A DNA stretch of 64,000 nt. It comes from Deroplatys truncata (taxonomy: Eukaryota; Arthropoda; Insecta; Mantodea; Mantidae). Numbering within the stretch: position 1 is the stretch's first letter; each line of letters starts with the position of its first letter. The translations under genes were made by a program, and so were the position numbers. This document shows positions 1 to 12,035 of the stretch, piece after piece. The stretch is from assembly GCA_030765065.1 (NCBI GenBank), contig CM060986.1, positions 73,959,573-74,023,572 on the forward strand, read 5' to 3'. Below the pieces are notes generated by a model. That model ran no database searches. It was not told the DNA's origin and saw only the letters and a list, made by a program, of their open reading frames with translations.

Positions 1-860
1 AAACGGAAAGGAGCTGTTACTAAAAGATAACATTGATAAAAAAATTTGAATCTATACTTTTATTGCTGTCATGCTTAATTAATAATTGACATATTTAGTA
101 AGATATGTATATATATTATTAAATTTATTATTATATACTAAAGTATTTTCTTACAAGTAGACAGATTCCATTTATAAGATAAAAAAAATGGAATCTGTCT
201 ACTTGTAAGAAAAACGAATATGAATATAACCTAAAACCTTTCGTTCCAATAAAGTAAAAAAATCAACTCCAACTATAACAAAAATAATTATATACGCCTG
301 ACTGAAACTGTGATATTTCCGAATGTAACTACAATCGTTTTAGTTGCCGCGCACCAATTACTTCGCGTACTTTACATTTTTGTAACTAACTCTGCGACGT
401 GCACCTCGTGAGAGATTCTTCAGAACTGTGCGACCCTTGCTTATGGCTTGAGAATATATACTCCTTCACCTCGAATTGCCTATACATTATAATATAGCTG
501 TTATTGGTTACCAAATTGCGCCCACTTTAGCGTCTGTTTTGGTCAGCCAATCACTACTATAAAAATAATAATATAATAGCATATAATACTAACATATATG
601 CTCGAGGGAAGATATTCCCTCCATTTCTAAATTGTTTATCTCTTCTTAGTGATAAACAACTCACCCCCTCGGTTTATTGTTATCCACTTCTATTGTCAGT
701 TTCAGTTAGGCCGTGCAAACTTATTTCCTAACAATGCTTATGGCTAACAAACATCCAAAATCATGTACATACAATAATATTAATTTACACTATAACACTC
801 TGGCATTAACAGCATGTTATGATATAAAATATTGCCTCAATGTTTATGTTATTAAAAGTG
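1..860 (-). mobile_element. Old diverged LTR remnant, cut by window edge
   Basis: This stretch aligns in patches with the 962-bp LTR at 44,788-45,749. The GCGGAAAAGGAATC-like block lies at the first bases, the 'tagcgtctgtttt' block near 505-540, the 'gataaacaactca' block near 650, and 'cagtttcagt' near 700. Order and orientation match, so it belongs to the same family with the element on the minus strand. It is far more diverged than the nested copy and no internal region follows, so it is probably a solo LTR. The right limit is approximate. Confidence 0.6.
146..213. repeat. Perfect 28-bp inverted repeat (hairpin)
   Basis: The arms 146-173 and 186-213 are exact reverse complements around a 12-base A/T-rich loop. 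The hairpin lies inside the old LTR remnant, where the younger LTR has no matching sequence, so it looks like a later insertion or fold-back event. Confidence 0.8.
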
Positions 861-1396
861 GACACTCTCACGCACCATGTTGTACTTGCTAACTTGGTTT
901 TTAGACTTCTTAATAAAGTCCTAACAGTAGGTAAATAGATAACTTTAGTCAATTTCTTCACTCTCCTTTCATGAGTATAAGAGAGCGCGTAGCTCTCAAT
1001 TTAGTTGTGTATGCTTGTTTCAAGAGCAACCCTTTTCAGTATCGTGATATAACTTCATAAAGGAGCAACTTCTATAATTGATGAGACATCTTGTAAACCG
1101 TTTAGCCGAACCAAGTTTACATTCAGCACAAAAACAGAAATTTGAGAAATTTAGGAGTGAAAAGATAAATTTAAGCAACAAGATGATCAAAACTTGAAAG
1201 GAAACAGAATCGCAATATTGTCCGTACGGGGAGGATTCAGAAACATTGGATACAAGTGTCTACATGTAGACAAAATTACACCTTGATTAGAATGCTCAAC
1301 CAAAATTAAAACATTGGTGTTTCAGTCTGTATAGATTTTGTTTTCAGAACCCATAAAAGTTTGGTAATTATTGCTGTATAAATAGGAATAAATGCA
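861..1396. other. Unassigned AT-rich stretch
   Basis: I see no open frame, RNA gene or repeat match here. Confidence 0.5.
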
Positions 1397-1397
1397 A

Positions 1398-1725
1398 GGG
1401 CAGCGCCGTGACTGAGTGGTTAGGCGCTCGCCTCCCACCAAGGCGGCCCGGGTTCGAACCCAGAGACCCGCATGTGTGGACGAAGCTGCTCTGAACGGGT
1501 TTTCTCCGGTTTCTCCGCCGTTCATTCCACCAATTGCTCCATCATTACCTTTGCTCTCATCCATTTTGCCTTTATTTTATATCATCTTCTTCCATCACTC
1601 TCATACCTGGCTACGGGCCGATTCCCCGTTCTGGGTTCTTCATTCTTTGATTCAATTTTCGCGACAGGCCTCTGACCTTAGGCACGGTTTTAAGTCCTAG
1701 GGGATGTAAACTCTACATACGAGGA
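1398..1725 (+). mobile_element. tRNA-derived SINE
   Basis: A tRNA-like head (1,398-1,472) carries an A-box-like 'gactgagtggttaggcg' and a B box 'ggttcgaaccc' at 1,451-1,461, as expected of an internal Pol III promoter. A pyrimidine-rich body of about 250 bp follows. The short open frames over it are incidental. The 3' end is estimated. Confidence 0.75.
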
Positions 1726-3141
1726 AGGTAAGCCGACTAAGAAGATGAATGCAAATAACATTGTGCATTGTTTAATGAAGCTACCTCCGTGTATGCAAGA
1801 AAAACTAACATTAATATGCTGCATTAAGGGGGGACTAAATGGCAAAATTGTCACAAAAAATGACTTTCTGCTCTGCCATTTTGTACTGTAAATTCTGCAC
1901 CATTTCATAGAAGAAAAACCATAACTGATGCACATTTTATGGTAACATTAAGCCCATCTTGCTCTATAAATCGGTACTACTGTTAATATGACAGTTTCTA
2001 TATCCTCCAGCCATATGGTTTCTTTCTTTGCAGGTGTATGGGAGTTTGTTTTCCCTGTTTTATTGTTTTAATTGCTTTTTGTGAATGATATTTCGTGGTA
2101 TAAATGTACCGTTTCATCAGAAACTACTGAATATAGCTAAATTAAATTTTAGGATAATAAAACAATCTCTAAGATCTGTTGTGGATCTATTTGTTGGTTA
2201 TTTTTAAAATAAAAATAATTCTTGATAAATTTTAATCAAAGGATTGGTATATTTAAGATGATAGTCCTATATTTCTCACTAAACAATTGGATAAAAGTAG
2301 ATCAGTGAACGTAGAAGGCATGCAGTTACATCCTGTAAAAATTTCATTCTGATATCCTAGTTTTTGAGATAATTGGTCATGAATTTAGCGGATTTAACCA
2401 TGGTAGGATGGAGCATTCAATCCCCGCTTAAGATGTTAAACTGCTTCATTGTTTGTGCCCCACAGACACACATTTCCGTAAGAAAATAAAATGGTTACGC
2501 GCATGTTCTTATGTCAGCGATTTAGCATCCGAATCTACAGTACTCCAGTTTAATCTTCACCCACGCTTCTGCTGGGGAGAAAAATGAACATCAACGAAGT
2601 CGCTTTAGGCAGAACAAGCTGAGCACTGCCTATCCAGAAGCTGATCTGTAATCAAACGATTGACAGTATGCTGCTCACGTTTTGTTTAAGAGATTGTCAT
2701 AACCAAAACCACCGTTTGATTATCACAAAAATCAAAACGTTCTGGAGTGGGAAACAATGAGCACTTCCTTTTCATGCTTGACAAACAGAGGCCCAGATTA
2801 AAATGTGACGCCCAGCGTAGTTCTCATTTGTCTCAGTATGTTGCTCCCTGCTATTGATCCAGATTGGGCGCTCCCAGCTGACAAAATGCGTTGCTCACAA
2901 CGCACTACTTTTAAGTACAATAAAACAGAATATCAAATAAAAGTAACATAGTTAACGCTGAATGGTCGCAATTCCATCAACGAATACAAGATAAAAATTA
3001 AATCTCTCAGAAACGAAGTTCTAGCCTAATTCTGTCAGTCATTTTAAGGGGTTTGTACAGCCTAGTCTAAAGAGAATCTAACAAATTCTGTTAAATGAAA
3101 GAACGTTACATAGTATTTCTTGCAAGTCAGCATTCAAAGAA

Positions 3142-3142
<1 letters not shown>
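1726..3142. other. Unassigned stretch
   Basis: I recognise no gene or repeat. A GC-richer patch around 2,400-2,900 has no tRNA-like head or long frame. Confidence 0.4.

Positions 3143-3195
<53 letters not shown>
3143..3195. repeat. (AT)n microsatellite
   Basis: Uninterrupted AT dinucleotides over about 50 bp. Confidence 0.95.
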
Positions 3196-3200
<5 letters not shown>

Positions 3201-3589
3201 GAATGTTAGGAACCCTACGAGCAAAGTAAAAGCACTTTTAACACCTGTGGCATATACTATTTTTTAGACAGCGTTCGAATTGGTATAACATATATTTGGC
3301 ATACGGTGCAGTATTTATATCTGCGCAGAGGCTTTACTCCAAATCATATCCAAACCGTCAGCATCCTTACCACACATTTGTTAGCATTCATTGCAGACTA
3401 TGCGAATGGGGGACACTGCAGCAATGAGAAGAACGGAGCGGTTTCGTGTGTTTCCTGTCTTCCTACGATCCGTAGCCTCCTCTGGTTCCTTCATCTCATC
3501 CCTTCCTCCTGGGGGTAGTAGCCGCAATAGATCTGTGCAGGTCGCAGCGCGCGAAGTGCCTCCCCTTCAATGAATCACCTCTTTCTCTA
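3196..3589. other. Unassigned, partly GC-richer stretch
   Basis: The interval 3,400-3,560 is GC-richer and resembles SINE body sequence in texture. No Pol III boxes are visible. Confidence 0.3.
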
Positions 3590-3700
3590 TACCTCTACCA
3601 TAGAGTAGGTAAAGCGATAGTCAGATTTTTAAAGTGTGTCGTTAAAGTGATGGCTTTGAAATTCCAGGTTATGTGAATGACGAGAAAAGAAAGAAAAAAG
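3590..3700 (-). mobile_element. Rep-A fragment
   Basis: It matches the inner-right part of Rep-A ('gcgatagtca' followed by 'ggctttgaaatt'), inverted. It abuts a fuller Rep-A copy to the right. Confidence 0.6.
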
Positions 3701-3709
3701 ATTCTGATG

Positions 3710-4532
3710 CGATACATTCATATGACTTTCTCTACCCTCTATCTTCATTAGTGGGTAAACAAGTTATTCTTACTCAAGCTTATTTTTCTATCTACTACAT
3801 TTTAATCCAAATAAACCTTTGCAGAAATAGCCACATTACACATTTCGTTATAGATACAAAGGGAACAGCGACAGTCAAATGTTTAAGAACTGCACGCTAT
3901 ATGCTGACCTAAAAATGCCATACTTTTTCCATTCAATCGCGATAAACAACTGAGAGTTGAACGGACTTTAAAGAATGACCAAGAAATGAACAATTCCATC
4001 CTTTAATAACGGATATCTCAGAAACGGCTTATGCTACAAAAAACCTATTTGAAATAAATTGTGTGTTTCAAAGAGATTTCCGCGAAGTACGTTTTCGTCT
4101 ATCGCTTAACGTTTACCAGTTATACAAGCTTATATAAAATTCCCTCCGAATGAAGAGGACTTCATAGGCTATTGCCCAAAAATTCAATATATACATTTTA
4201 CTTGTCATGTATATATTTATAATATATGATATTTTAATCAAAATTGATAAGCATTTTTTTAGAAAATAATTTTGAAAACTTTTCTATGTAAAGACTAGTT
4301 TGGGATGGGGGGGATTTTGATGAAAATCTTCGTGTCTATGTACCAGTGTAGTATTTTATCCGACTTTTCGTTTTTGAGTTATGCTGTTCAGACACACAGA
4401 TGGACAGACAAATATACACACGGACATGTTTCCAAAAACGCTTTATTTGGATTCAGGGCGCCTCAAAACATGTATTTCCGGTGAAATCCCGGTATCGAAT
4501 TTTACTTACTCTACGTAGTAGAGAAAGTAAAA
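3710..4532 (-). mobile_element. Rep-A interspersed repeat, near complete
   Basis: Read on the minus strand it starts with 'actttctctactacgtag' near 4,530. It then runs through the hallmark blocks: 'ttcgataccgggatttcacc', 'acatgttttgag', 'gtccgtgtg', 'gttatgctgttc' (inverse), 'gacacgaag' and 'actggtaaac'. It ends near 'actttctctac' at 3,724. No protein is encoded. The family is unclassified; its ends share a short ACTTTCTCTACT inverted motif, which hints at a non-autonomous DNA transposon. Confidence 0.75.
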
Positions 4533-4554
4533 AACTTATACCAGCATTGCTGTA

Positions 4555-4635
4555 ATATATTTAATTCGTTTGTGTTAATAAACGAAATATTTGGAAAATT
4601 TATTTTTAACAAAGCCCCGGGCCTTTCTGTTAATA
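4555..4635 (+). mobile_element. Helitron-like 3' end, degenerate
   Basis: The block 'aaatatttggaaaattta' followed by 'aaagccccgggc' and ending near 'aatagt' matches the better-preserved end at 24,640-24,713. The hairpin before the terminus is partly lost. Confidence 0.45.
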
Positions 4636-4739
4636 GTAAGATAAAAGAGTAGCATTTAGTACAACTGTCCAGTAGCACAGGAATAGGTCTTAGTTGTAAG
4701 AGAAGTGGCCCGGAAGGATCACGTGTGATGTCCATACAC

Positions 4740-5181
4740 TAACATGTGCTACGGGCAGTAACTGGTTCCTCAGACTTGGAGAACCTGTATTCAGTACTCA
4801 CAGACTGACGTAAGTACGAGAATTGTGAAGAGATAGTGCATAATTACTGTGAACATGTATTATGACATGATAATAACCCAGAGTTACAGTTTAAGATTCC
4901 GTGATCATCCTTGAGGAAGACAAAGGCCCAGTTGGGACGTAGTTTGTATGCTCAGTAGGGTACTTTCCATTGCGGAGTTTAATAAGCCAACTAGTAAACT
5001 TCACGTAAGAAAGTATTCTACAAAAGGTTACCATGTCAGCTAGCAAAATTCATCAGAGTAATACACAAATAAAAAAATAAACCCACATTATTTCGTAGTA
5101 ACCACTCTTTTTGCTACATTTGAGATTCCGCATGAGGGCCATACAAAGATAAGAGTTGCCCCAAAAGTCACTGCATCAGTT
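4740..5181. other. Unassigned stretch
   Basis: I see no gene or repeat feature here. Confidence 0.4.
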
Positions 5182-5185
5182 TTAA

Positions 5186-5963
5186 AGGCTGGTTCACAAC
5201 CATCCGGTAACGGTAACCAGAACGGAAACGAGAACAGGAAGCAAGAAATTTTGATTCACAACAACCCGGTAACGAGAACGAGAATACATAGCGATCACAA
5301 AGTGAAAGTCGATTTTGCGCATTGGGATTTCATTTGTTTTTAACTGACCAATGACATTTTTTCACCTACTTCCATTTTAGCCAAGCCAACGTCAAAATTC
5401 GATAGAGTAAACATTATCTAAATGCATATTCATTACATTTCCGATCCCTCTACTTATGCCAATCTTTCATTCCTTTATTTAATGGCATACATTGAAATTG
5501 TTTATTGTTATTTTTTCATTTCCACCGGTTTAGCTGTTCTTTGTAGCTTTTGCCATTGTTTTTTTTAGGTAATAGCCAGTTTTGAGTTGCATGTTGCATG
5601 ATCCCTTCACCAGAGGAACCAACGCTGATTAGATTTGCGGGATGAGGTTAGGAGGCACATTTACTACTAATTCCTTCCAGTTTCATGTTTCCAGCTTGCG
5701 ACTATAGATAGCACTAGTGGCTGTTTCATGTCACGGCCGCTTAGAATAATCTCTAGAGTGAAGAGTCTAATATGCACAATAGGGATCTAATATGCCCTGC
5801 CCGGGAACGAGAACGAGAAAGTTAAAAGTTTGGCAACTCTTCTTTCCCGTTCCCGGGGCCCGGGAAGGCTTCCCGTCGGTTGTGAGCGTCCCCATTTGAA
5901 TACATGTATTTCAACTTTCTCGTTCTCGTTTTGGTTACCGTTGTCGTTGGTTGTGAACCAGCT
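5186..5963. mobile_element. Inverted-repeat DNA element (MITE-like, 778 bp)
   Basis: The ends are AGGCTGGTTCACAACC and, inverted, AGCTGGTTCACAACC, flanked on both sides by TTAA (5,182-5,185 and 5,964-5,967). Multiple GAACGAGAACGAGAA-type units sit just inside both ends, at 5,220-5,290 and 5,800-5,950. No transposase frame is present. TTAA flanks fit piggyBac-type insertion. The motif 'ggctggttcacaa' with many GAACG units also resembles Harbinger-type elements, so the superfamily is left open. Confidence 0.75.
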
Positions 5964-6044
5964 TTAAGAAGTGGTGGGGTAGAACAGAGCAAAACTTTGA
6001 AATAATTGTTCTTTCACGTCACCGGTGTGTACGCACTAAGTTAG

Positions 6045-6145
6045 AAAACTGACTCAGACTTGAAAAATTCAAAGTCACGGCGGGGTCTCGAACCAGGGAT
6101 CTTCGACGCTCTTGCCGCTTGAGCTACCTTGGCGTAATGTCCTTA
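6045..6145 (-). mobile_element. SINE-B head (tRNA-derived)
   Basis: The reverse complement gives a tRNA-like head, 'aaggtagctcaagcggcaag' then 'ggttcgagaccc', followed by 'gaatttttcaag', the start of the SINE-B body also seen at 15.4 and 35.2 kb. Confidence 0.7.
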
Positions 6146-6194
6146 TGCTCATTAAATCCTTTAAGTTAAAGTTTACCGAGATACTTGAATGCGC

Positions 6195-6315
6195 ATACGG
6201 GTATCTCGCCATGGTACCTCAAGCGGTAGGAGAATCAACACGTAGAGCCGAAGATCCGTGGTTCGAGTCCCAAGTGCAGTGGCATTAAATTTTTCAACTC
6301 ATTCAACTTTTCAAT
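6195..6315 (+). mobile_element. SINE-B head, opposite orientation
   Basis: The tRNA-like 'gccatggtacctcaagcgg' and B box 'ggttcgagtccc' are followed by 'attaaatttttcaactc'. Together with the neighbouring copy it forms a tail-to-head inverted pair. Confidence 0.65.
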
Positions 6316-6379
6316 GTGTTACTCCTTCTTGGTTTTTTTTATTTATATTTTGCGCTGTAGGTTTATATTTTTAACTTAC

Positions 6380-6830
6380 TAACAGAGCTAGTTGGCTCGG
6401 GAGATACAGATTCACGTCCCTTGGAGCTGGTCCACCTAGCCGATAGTTTTCGCTGTTTTCCTCGGTTCGTGTTTACTTACTTCGTGTATTATCCTACCAA
6501 TAATTTCTTCGTTTTCACTTCCTTCTTCAGCTTGGGCTGATCTCCGACACGAGTAGCCGAGGTTAAAAAGGCACGAATTTTTGAGCGGGAAGTCCTCCTA
6601 ACTGAGGTATTTTCCAGGTTTTCCTCAGTCTTCATAAGTAGAAAATGCCGGGGAGGTACCCTAACTTAGGCCTAGAACGCTTCCTTCCCAAATTTCCTAA
6701 TGTATCACCAGCGTCTACCGTCTGTGTTGCTTTATGTAGTAAGAGCGAGCGTTAAACCGGCTGATCCAGGACCTGCTAGTTCTGATCCAATGGTTATTTG
6801 CTCCTCTAGAGGAAAGTAACGGGATAAAGA
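6380..6830 (+). mobile_element. SINE-like body
   Basis: Phrases such as 'ttttcctcggttcg', 'gaggtattttccagg', 'tttcctcag' and 'atgccggggaggtaccc' resemble the conserved body used by tRNA-derived SINEs elsewhere in this window (for example 57,770). The head is poorly preserved. Confidence 0.4.
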
Positions 6831-7224
6831 AGAAAGAAAGTTGCTATGAACTGCTTTATTACATAATAAATGTGTTGTTGCTGATGCATGGAAAAGAATC
6901 CTTTCAGGACAAATAAATAGGTATCTTCATAGTTATAGGCAACTATAAGACTTTACCCCCATATTCAGCAGTGATCTCACCATCTTAGTTTCGGACCTCC
7001 ATGCTATGGTAGTTTCAAGCACTCCTAGGAAACCTGCTTTCTGTCATTCCTTTCACATCTAACCCTACATTTGTATTTGCATTTCCCTCCTTATATTCAT
7101 TCCATATACGTTATACACGTTTTATTACGAATACTGATGTCAAACTCGTGGAAATGTATCTGTCGACTTTTGTTAAGGTCCAGCTAATAATAAACTGGCA
7201 ACTATTTTTATTTATTGTTTCATT
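6831..7224. other. Unassigned stretch
   Basis: I see nothing I can identify here. Confidence 0.4.
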
Positions 7225-7480
7225 TGATAGCCCCTTTAACTTTATGGTCATATTGGGAGCTTTCACTCTAGAAACAACTATTAGTGTTCGTAATTCTTTG
7301 ACTGTAGAATTTTAACGTTGATTATATGTTTTTTCGATATCAGCTCACATTCACTTCCATATTCATACTTCCAGATTATGCAGAGGGTATGGCATGTAAT
7401 TAAAGAAGAATACCCCACCATATCCGGGATCGGGATTAGATCCTTTAGGTTGAGAAACTAGAATGCTGATCACAATAGCA
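7225..7480 (-). mobile_element. SINE-C copy
   Basis: It shares with 7,500-7,705 and 56,225-56,505 the block 'atggtcatattgggagcttt', a middle block with 'cacattcacttcc' and 'cagagggtat', and a tRNA-like B-box region ('gggatcgggattagatcc'), all inverted. Confidence 0.6.
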
Positions 7481-7499
7481 AGAGACGGTCTTGTTTTCT

Positions 7500-7705
7500 T
7501 TTTCATCGTATAAACAAACCCCTTTAACTTCTGTGATTATATCGGGGTTATTACTCTTTGAACTGACGGTTTTAATCGAAACTCTGGAGGTTGGAGAATG
7601 ATTCTAGCTAAAGAAAAATTCCTCCCATCCCAGCCGGGAATTGAACACGGCACATGTTGAGTTGAGAAGCCAGAATACGGACTACCCCATCACAGAACGA
7701 GTAGC
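7500..7705 (-). mobile_element. SINE-C copy
   Basis: It contains 'tgattatatcggggttatt' and, inverted, a tRNA-like head with 'gttcaattcccggctggg' and 'gatggggtagtccg'. It lies 20 bp from another SINE-C copy in the same orientation. Confidence 0.6.
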
Positions 7706-9129
7706 AATTGTATTATTTTCTGTATTTTAACTAGTACTCTTTTATAGTTAACTTTTACAGTTCAACAATGCAAATGACACCTACAATTTAATGTTTGTTC
7801 ATATCTAAGCTACTTCAGTAAAATTTATGTCCTAATTATATAAGATTCAGGTATTTGAATCCTGTTCTATTATTTTGGCTACAGTAATAATCGACGTTGA
7901 CTTAGTGTAGTTGCAGGAATATTCGTATTGTTTTGTTATTTCGCATCAACGAAAATCACAGCTTCGCACGCAATATACCTTCAGGAAAGAGGTGCCTTCC
8001 TTCCTCTCCTTTTTATCCCTCTGTCACTTTTATTCAGATTGTGTTTCCGAAATCAAGAGTAGCATGACAGCGTTGAAATCAAAATACAGCTATATAATCG
8101 GTTAAAGAAAAATTGCAGAACAAACTGGGTAAGAAAGAAAGAAATTTCATCCAACACAGGAGCTTTTTAGGTAACAATTAAAACCGAAGAAATTGCAAAT
8201 CTTAAATTTTCATGCTAATTGTAAAGATCTCTATCTCAGCATAACGAGTAAACAGTGAAAGCACAGAAAAATGCTGTTTCCTATAGTAATAAAAAATGAC
8301 AACGACATGTCGCAGATATCTGCAAAAATAATAGCAAGCATTAACTCAAGTCCTTTAACATTTCAATAAAGTGAATATTTAAGACGTATCAGAAATATAC
8401 ATACGTATGCTAATTAACTTTTGTTGTGTTGTAGCCTATGGAACAAATATGCATTATTGTTTTATAGTTTACTCCTATTTTGATGTTGCAAATGTGAAAC
8501 GACACTTGAAATTAAATATACTTAGCAATATTCATAAGTAGAGTAATTTGATTGATGATATTACGGTAACGGCCTGTTGATTATGTTTTCAAAGTCAGCA
8601 TAAACTTGTTGAATACCCAAAGAAATATGGTCATTGTTTCCTTTAGGGATTTGTAAGTGACATAGTTTCGTACATGCAATTTCGGATTGGTCGCAAAGTT
8701 TCCCAAATCCCCATTTCCTTGCGTGGCTTGAATTAAACTGACGTCCAACATAGCTCTTGGCTGCAGGTTTGGCTGAGTTTGCCTCAGTTAGCTCTCACTT
8801 TGCTCGGTATACCTATGTCACTACTTTTAAGAACTTAGAAGTTAGTGAGTGATACACGCGTCGTTAAGTTTCGGTCTTGGATTTAGAAATTGTCAAACCT
8901 GGCTCCAACGTATATCAGCAAAACAATGGGTGACTATAAACTGTATAAGACTGAAATCTGTGGATTCCCTTCAAAATAAATTGTGAGCAGAATGCGAAAT
9001 GTAACGTGAATTAATCTCTCTGCGATCTTTCAGCTTTTGAGCTATGCCCCTGGTAACCCTCAAATGATAGCAATTTCTGTTTAGGCTGGGGCCCGGCTTA
9101 GGATCATTTCGGGCTACTTTTCTTCTCCT
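7706..9129. other. Unassigned stretch
   Basis: A 64-codon open frame at 7,911-8,105 has no recognisable domain. No repeat was matched. Confidence 0.4.
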
Positions 9130-9684
9130 TTTTTAATTTCTCTACTACTTGTTTATAGTAAGTAGAGGAAGTATTGCATTCCACCCAAAGAAGTGTTGCA
9201 TTCCACCCAAAAATTTGATACCGATATTTCACCAGAAATACACATTTTGAGGCTCCCTGAATGAAAAAGAATTTAAAGAAAGGTCCGTGTGTGTGTTTTT
9301 GTATGTGAACGCGGAACCACCCCTCCCCACCATCGCAAACTACCCTTTATATGGACAAATGTTCTTACCATTTATTATCTCTATTTTCTTACCCTCTATT
9401 TTCGTTAACAATTTTTATTAAAATACCACATGTTTAAGGTATTGGAAACAAAATCCATGCTTTCAATTTTATGCCAATTTTCTGTGAAAACCTCTTCATT
9501 TTGAATTAGTTTTATATAATTGGTAAACCTAAGAAACAGGTCAAATCTCACTACACACAAAAAATGTAGACTCGTTAAAGCACGCAATTTATATGAAATA
9601 GCATTTGAGTAATTATATCGGATATATTCTTTGTTATTACTTTGAATTTTCAAATACTCAGGTATTTGCTTTTTCTCGTGGTTA
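9130..9684 (+). mobile_element. Rep-A, left part (split by SINE-D)
   Basis: It begins with 'tttctctactacttg' and carries the 'ttccacccaaa' and 'gataccgatatttcacc' blocks. A local duplication of 'gtattgcattccacccaaa' lies at 9,172-9,210. It continues to 9,684 and resumes at 9,985 after the SINE. Confidence 0.75.
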
Positions 9685-9687
9685 TGC

Positions 9688-9984
9688 GTCGTCCTCCGTG
9701 GTGTAGTGGTTACCATGCTAGCCTCTAGATCCGAGGTCACGGTTTCAAACCCGGCGGATGGCGATGTTTTTTTTTGGGGGGGGCGTAAAAATCCTTAGAA
9801 TGGCTTCCTTCGGAAGGGAAGGAAAGCCGGTGGTTCTGTGTCGTAGATTTACGGCACGTGAAAGAACATCAATCCTGATAAAGAGACCTCTGAGCAAAAT
9901 TACTGGTCTTTCACGCCCTATTTGGAATGGGACGCTAAGGACCACAGCAGTTAAAGAGCGTCCAAAAATAAAAGCTCAATTTAA
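9688..9984 (+). mobile_element. SINE-D copy 1
   Basis: The tRNA-like head 'tccgtggtgtagtggttacc' has a B box 'ggtttcaaaccc'. The body contains 'aaaatccttag', 'ttcggaaggga', 'gatttacggcacgt', 'ggtctttcacgccc' and ends 'aaagagcgtcc'. An imperfect target duplication of the type TTTTCGTGGTYATGC flanks it (9,672-9,687 and 9,985-9,999), placing the insertion inside Rep-A. Confidence 0.85.
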
Positions 9985-10200
9985 TTTTCGTGGTCATGCA
10001 AGGAAAATGAAATTTTAAAGTGATCCGCTTTTTAAAAATCTAACTATCGCCTACTGTATCCTTAAGCATACAAAGAAATGTGTAATGAAAGTTTTTTGTC
10101 GATTAACAAGGAGTACAGACAAAAATAAGCTTTTGTAATAATAGTTTGTAGATGAGTGAGTAGAGATGCATTCAACACATCGGATTTCTTTAAAGATTGC
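9985..10200 (+). mobile_element. Rep-A, right part
   Basis: It continues the copy at 9,130 with 'cgtggtcatgcaagg', 'aactatcgcc', 'tcgattaacaagg' and 'tagtttgtagatgag'. Confidence 0.65.
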
Positions 10201-11500
10201 AATATACTTTTGCACAAATCTCAGTAATAAATGAGAAATTTAAAGTTTTTAACTTCTATTCCCCCCGTGAAGGGAATTAAAACGCCCTATAGCCTTTTCA
10301 CTAAATGAGGCCTACCACATGAAATCGATTCAGTCGTTCTTGCATGAAAAGATAAATGGCTTCATAAAAATCTTTTAATTCATCGCGATAAATAGGAAGT
10401 AGTATGGCTTTTAGGGCGCAAATTACTGAGGTCATTAACGAAATAGGAAGTATGCTTTTCATCTGATATATTGGAATCACCAACAGCATGCACTGCAGGA
10501 GATACAGCCCCGCAAAGAACCTAAGCCCAATCTATTTTCCAAATACGAGTACTTGTGTATCACTATGACCACACACGTGCATACGGTTTAAGTGAGTCGC
10601 CCTGCATTGTAGGCAATAAGATACACATACGAGCATATAAGATAGCGGACCCTGGAGCTCCAAAGGCGCTACGAAAGTAGTACCAAGTTCTTGTTATCTT
10701 ATGCAATCACTAATCATATTTATTCCTGTTTTGTAAAACTAAGTCAAACTTGATTTTTGATATGAATAAGACCTTGCTTGAGGACACATTACAGAAGTAA
10801 GGGGTTAATCACTGTGTTAACATTTATTATACGTCCTGTTAGCTTTCATGGTATTTTTTTTTGTTCTTAGACTTAAATTACACTTGCGTCTGTCTGTCGC
10901 AAACAGCTTATATAACAACTAGGTTTGCTATGGGCTGAATACAAGCGACACTCAAATTTGATATTTAACTGTTTTTCTTCCTTTCTGCGTTCTCGCTCTT
11001 CGTGAGGTATATTAGCCCAAAAACGTAGATATGAAATTCATTGAAAAGGATTCAAACTTAAAGATACTGCTTTGGATTTGTAAGAAATTTAATATTGCAG
11101 CAAATAACTTTAGTAGGCTATACAATTTACGTTTTTATAGCTAAGCAACCACATTGGCATTTAAGCGAAATTTATTTTTATTAACATAGTATGTATATTT
11201 GCATTATTTGAGGAAATACAATTTCAGATTTTTAAACATCCTACTAATTAAATGTTACCAAATGAGCAAATTAATTTATTTGCTGATGCGTATGCTTGAG
11301 GTATAAGTACTATAGTTCCATTCTATTTGTACATGGCACTTCTACTGAAATAACCTTAAGGATATACCATTAACACATTAAACGTTATTACCTTAAGGTA
11401 ATTTAACATGTTCTACCGCTGCCAATGTTAGATTTGACAGTTTCTTGGGCAATTATCTTTGAAGCTAATGGAGGTAATGAAGTTATATTTTTAAATCGTT
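10201..11500. other. Unassigned AT-rich stretch
   Basis: A 62-codon minus-strand frame at 10,301-10,489 is not recognised. No repeat match was seen. Confidence 0.4.
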
Positions 11501-11504
11501 TCAT

Positions 11505-11600
11505 TTGTGTAGCCCTCATTGACTTTTATGGACATATCGGGGACTTTGAGTTTAAAAATGTATTGGTGTTAGTAACTAGTTAACTGTAGGTTATTAAGTT
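11505..11600 (-). mobile_element. SINE-C body fragment
   Basis: 'gtagccctcattgactttta' followed by 'ggacatatcggggacttt' and 'aactgtaggtta' matches the 7.2 and 56.2 kb copies. The tRNA head is absent. Confidence 0.45.
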
Positions 11601-11733
11601 AAGACAGCCAGTTAAAATTGACAAAAAGAATCAGTTTTAGAACGTTTAAGTATTTTAAATATTTGAGGTATGTACAACAAGGTTATGTATTCAAAATGCT
11701 AATTGTAAGTATATAAGATGCTTAATGTGCATA

Positions 11734-12023
11734 CGTCGTCCTCTGTGGTGTAGTGGTTACCATGCTAGCCTCTAGTTCCCGAGGTCGCGGGTTCAAACTC
11801 GGGAGGGCGATGGATTTTTTCGGGCGTAAAAATCCTTAGCATGGCTACCTTCGGAAGGGAAGCAAAGCCGGAGATCCCGTGTCGTAGATTTACGGCACGT
11901 AAAAGAACATGATAAAGAGGCCTCTGAGCAAAATTACCGGTCTTTCACGCCCAATATAGAATGGGACGCTAAGGACCATAGTAGTTAAAGAGCGTCCATA
12001 AATAACATAAAATTTTAATTTTT
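11734..12023 (+). mobile_element. SINE-D copy 2
   Basis: The 290-bp element has the same tRNA-like head (B box 'gggttcaaactcggg') and body as the 9.7 kb copy. A perfect 12-bp target duplication TTAATGTGCATA flanks it at 11,722-11,733 and 12,024-12,035, defining the ends exactly. Confidence 0.92.
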
Positions 12024-12035
12024 TTAATGTGCATA

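Noticed and set aside
10301..10489. 62-codon minus-strand frame as a host exon
   Set aside because: The protein-like composition is not backed by splice signals or any recognised family.
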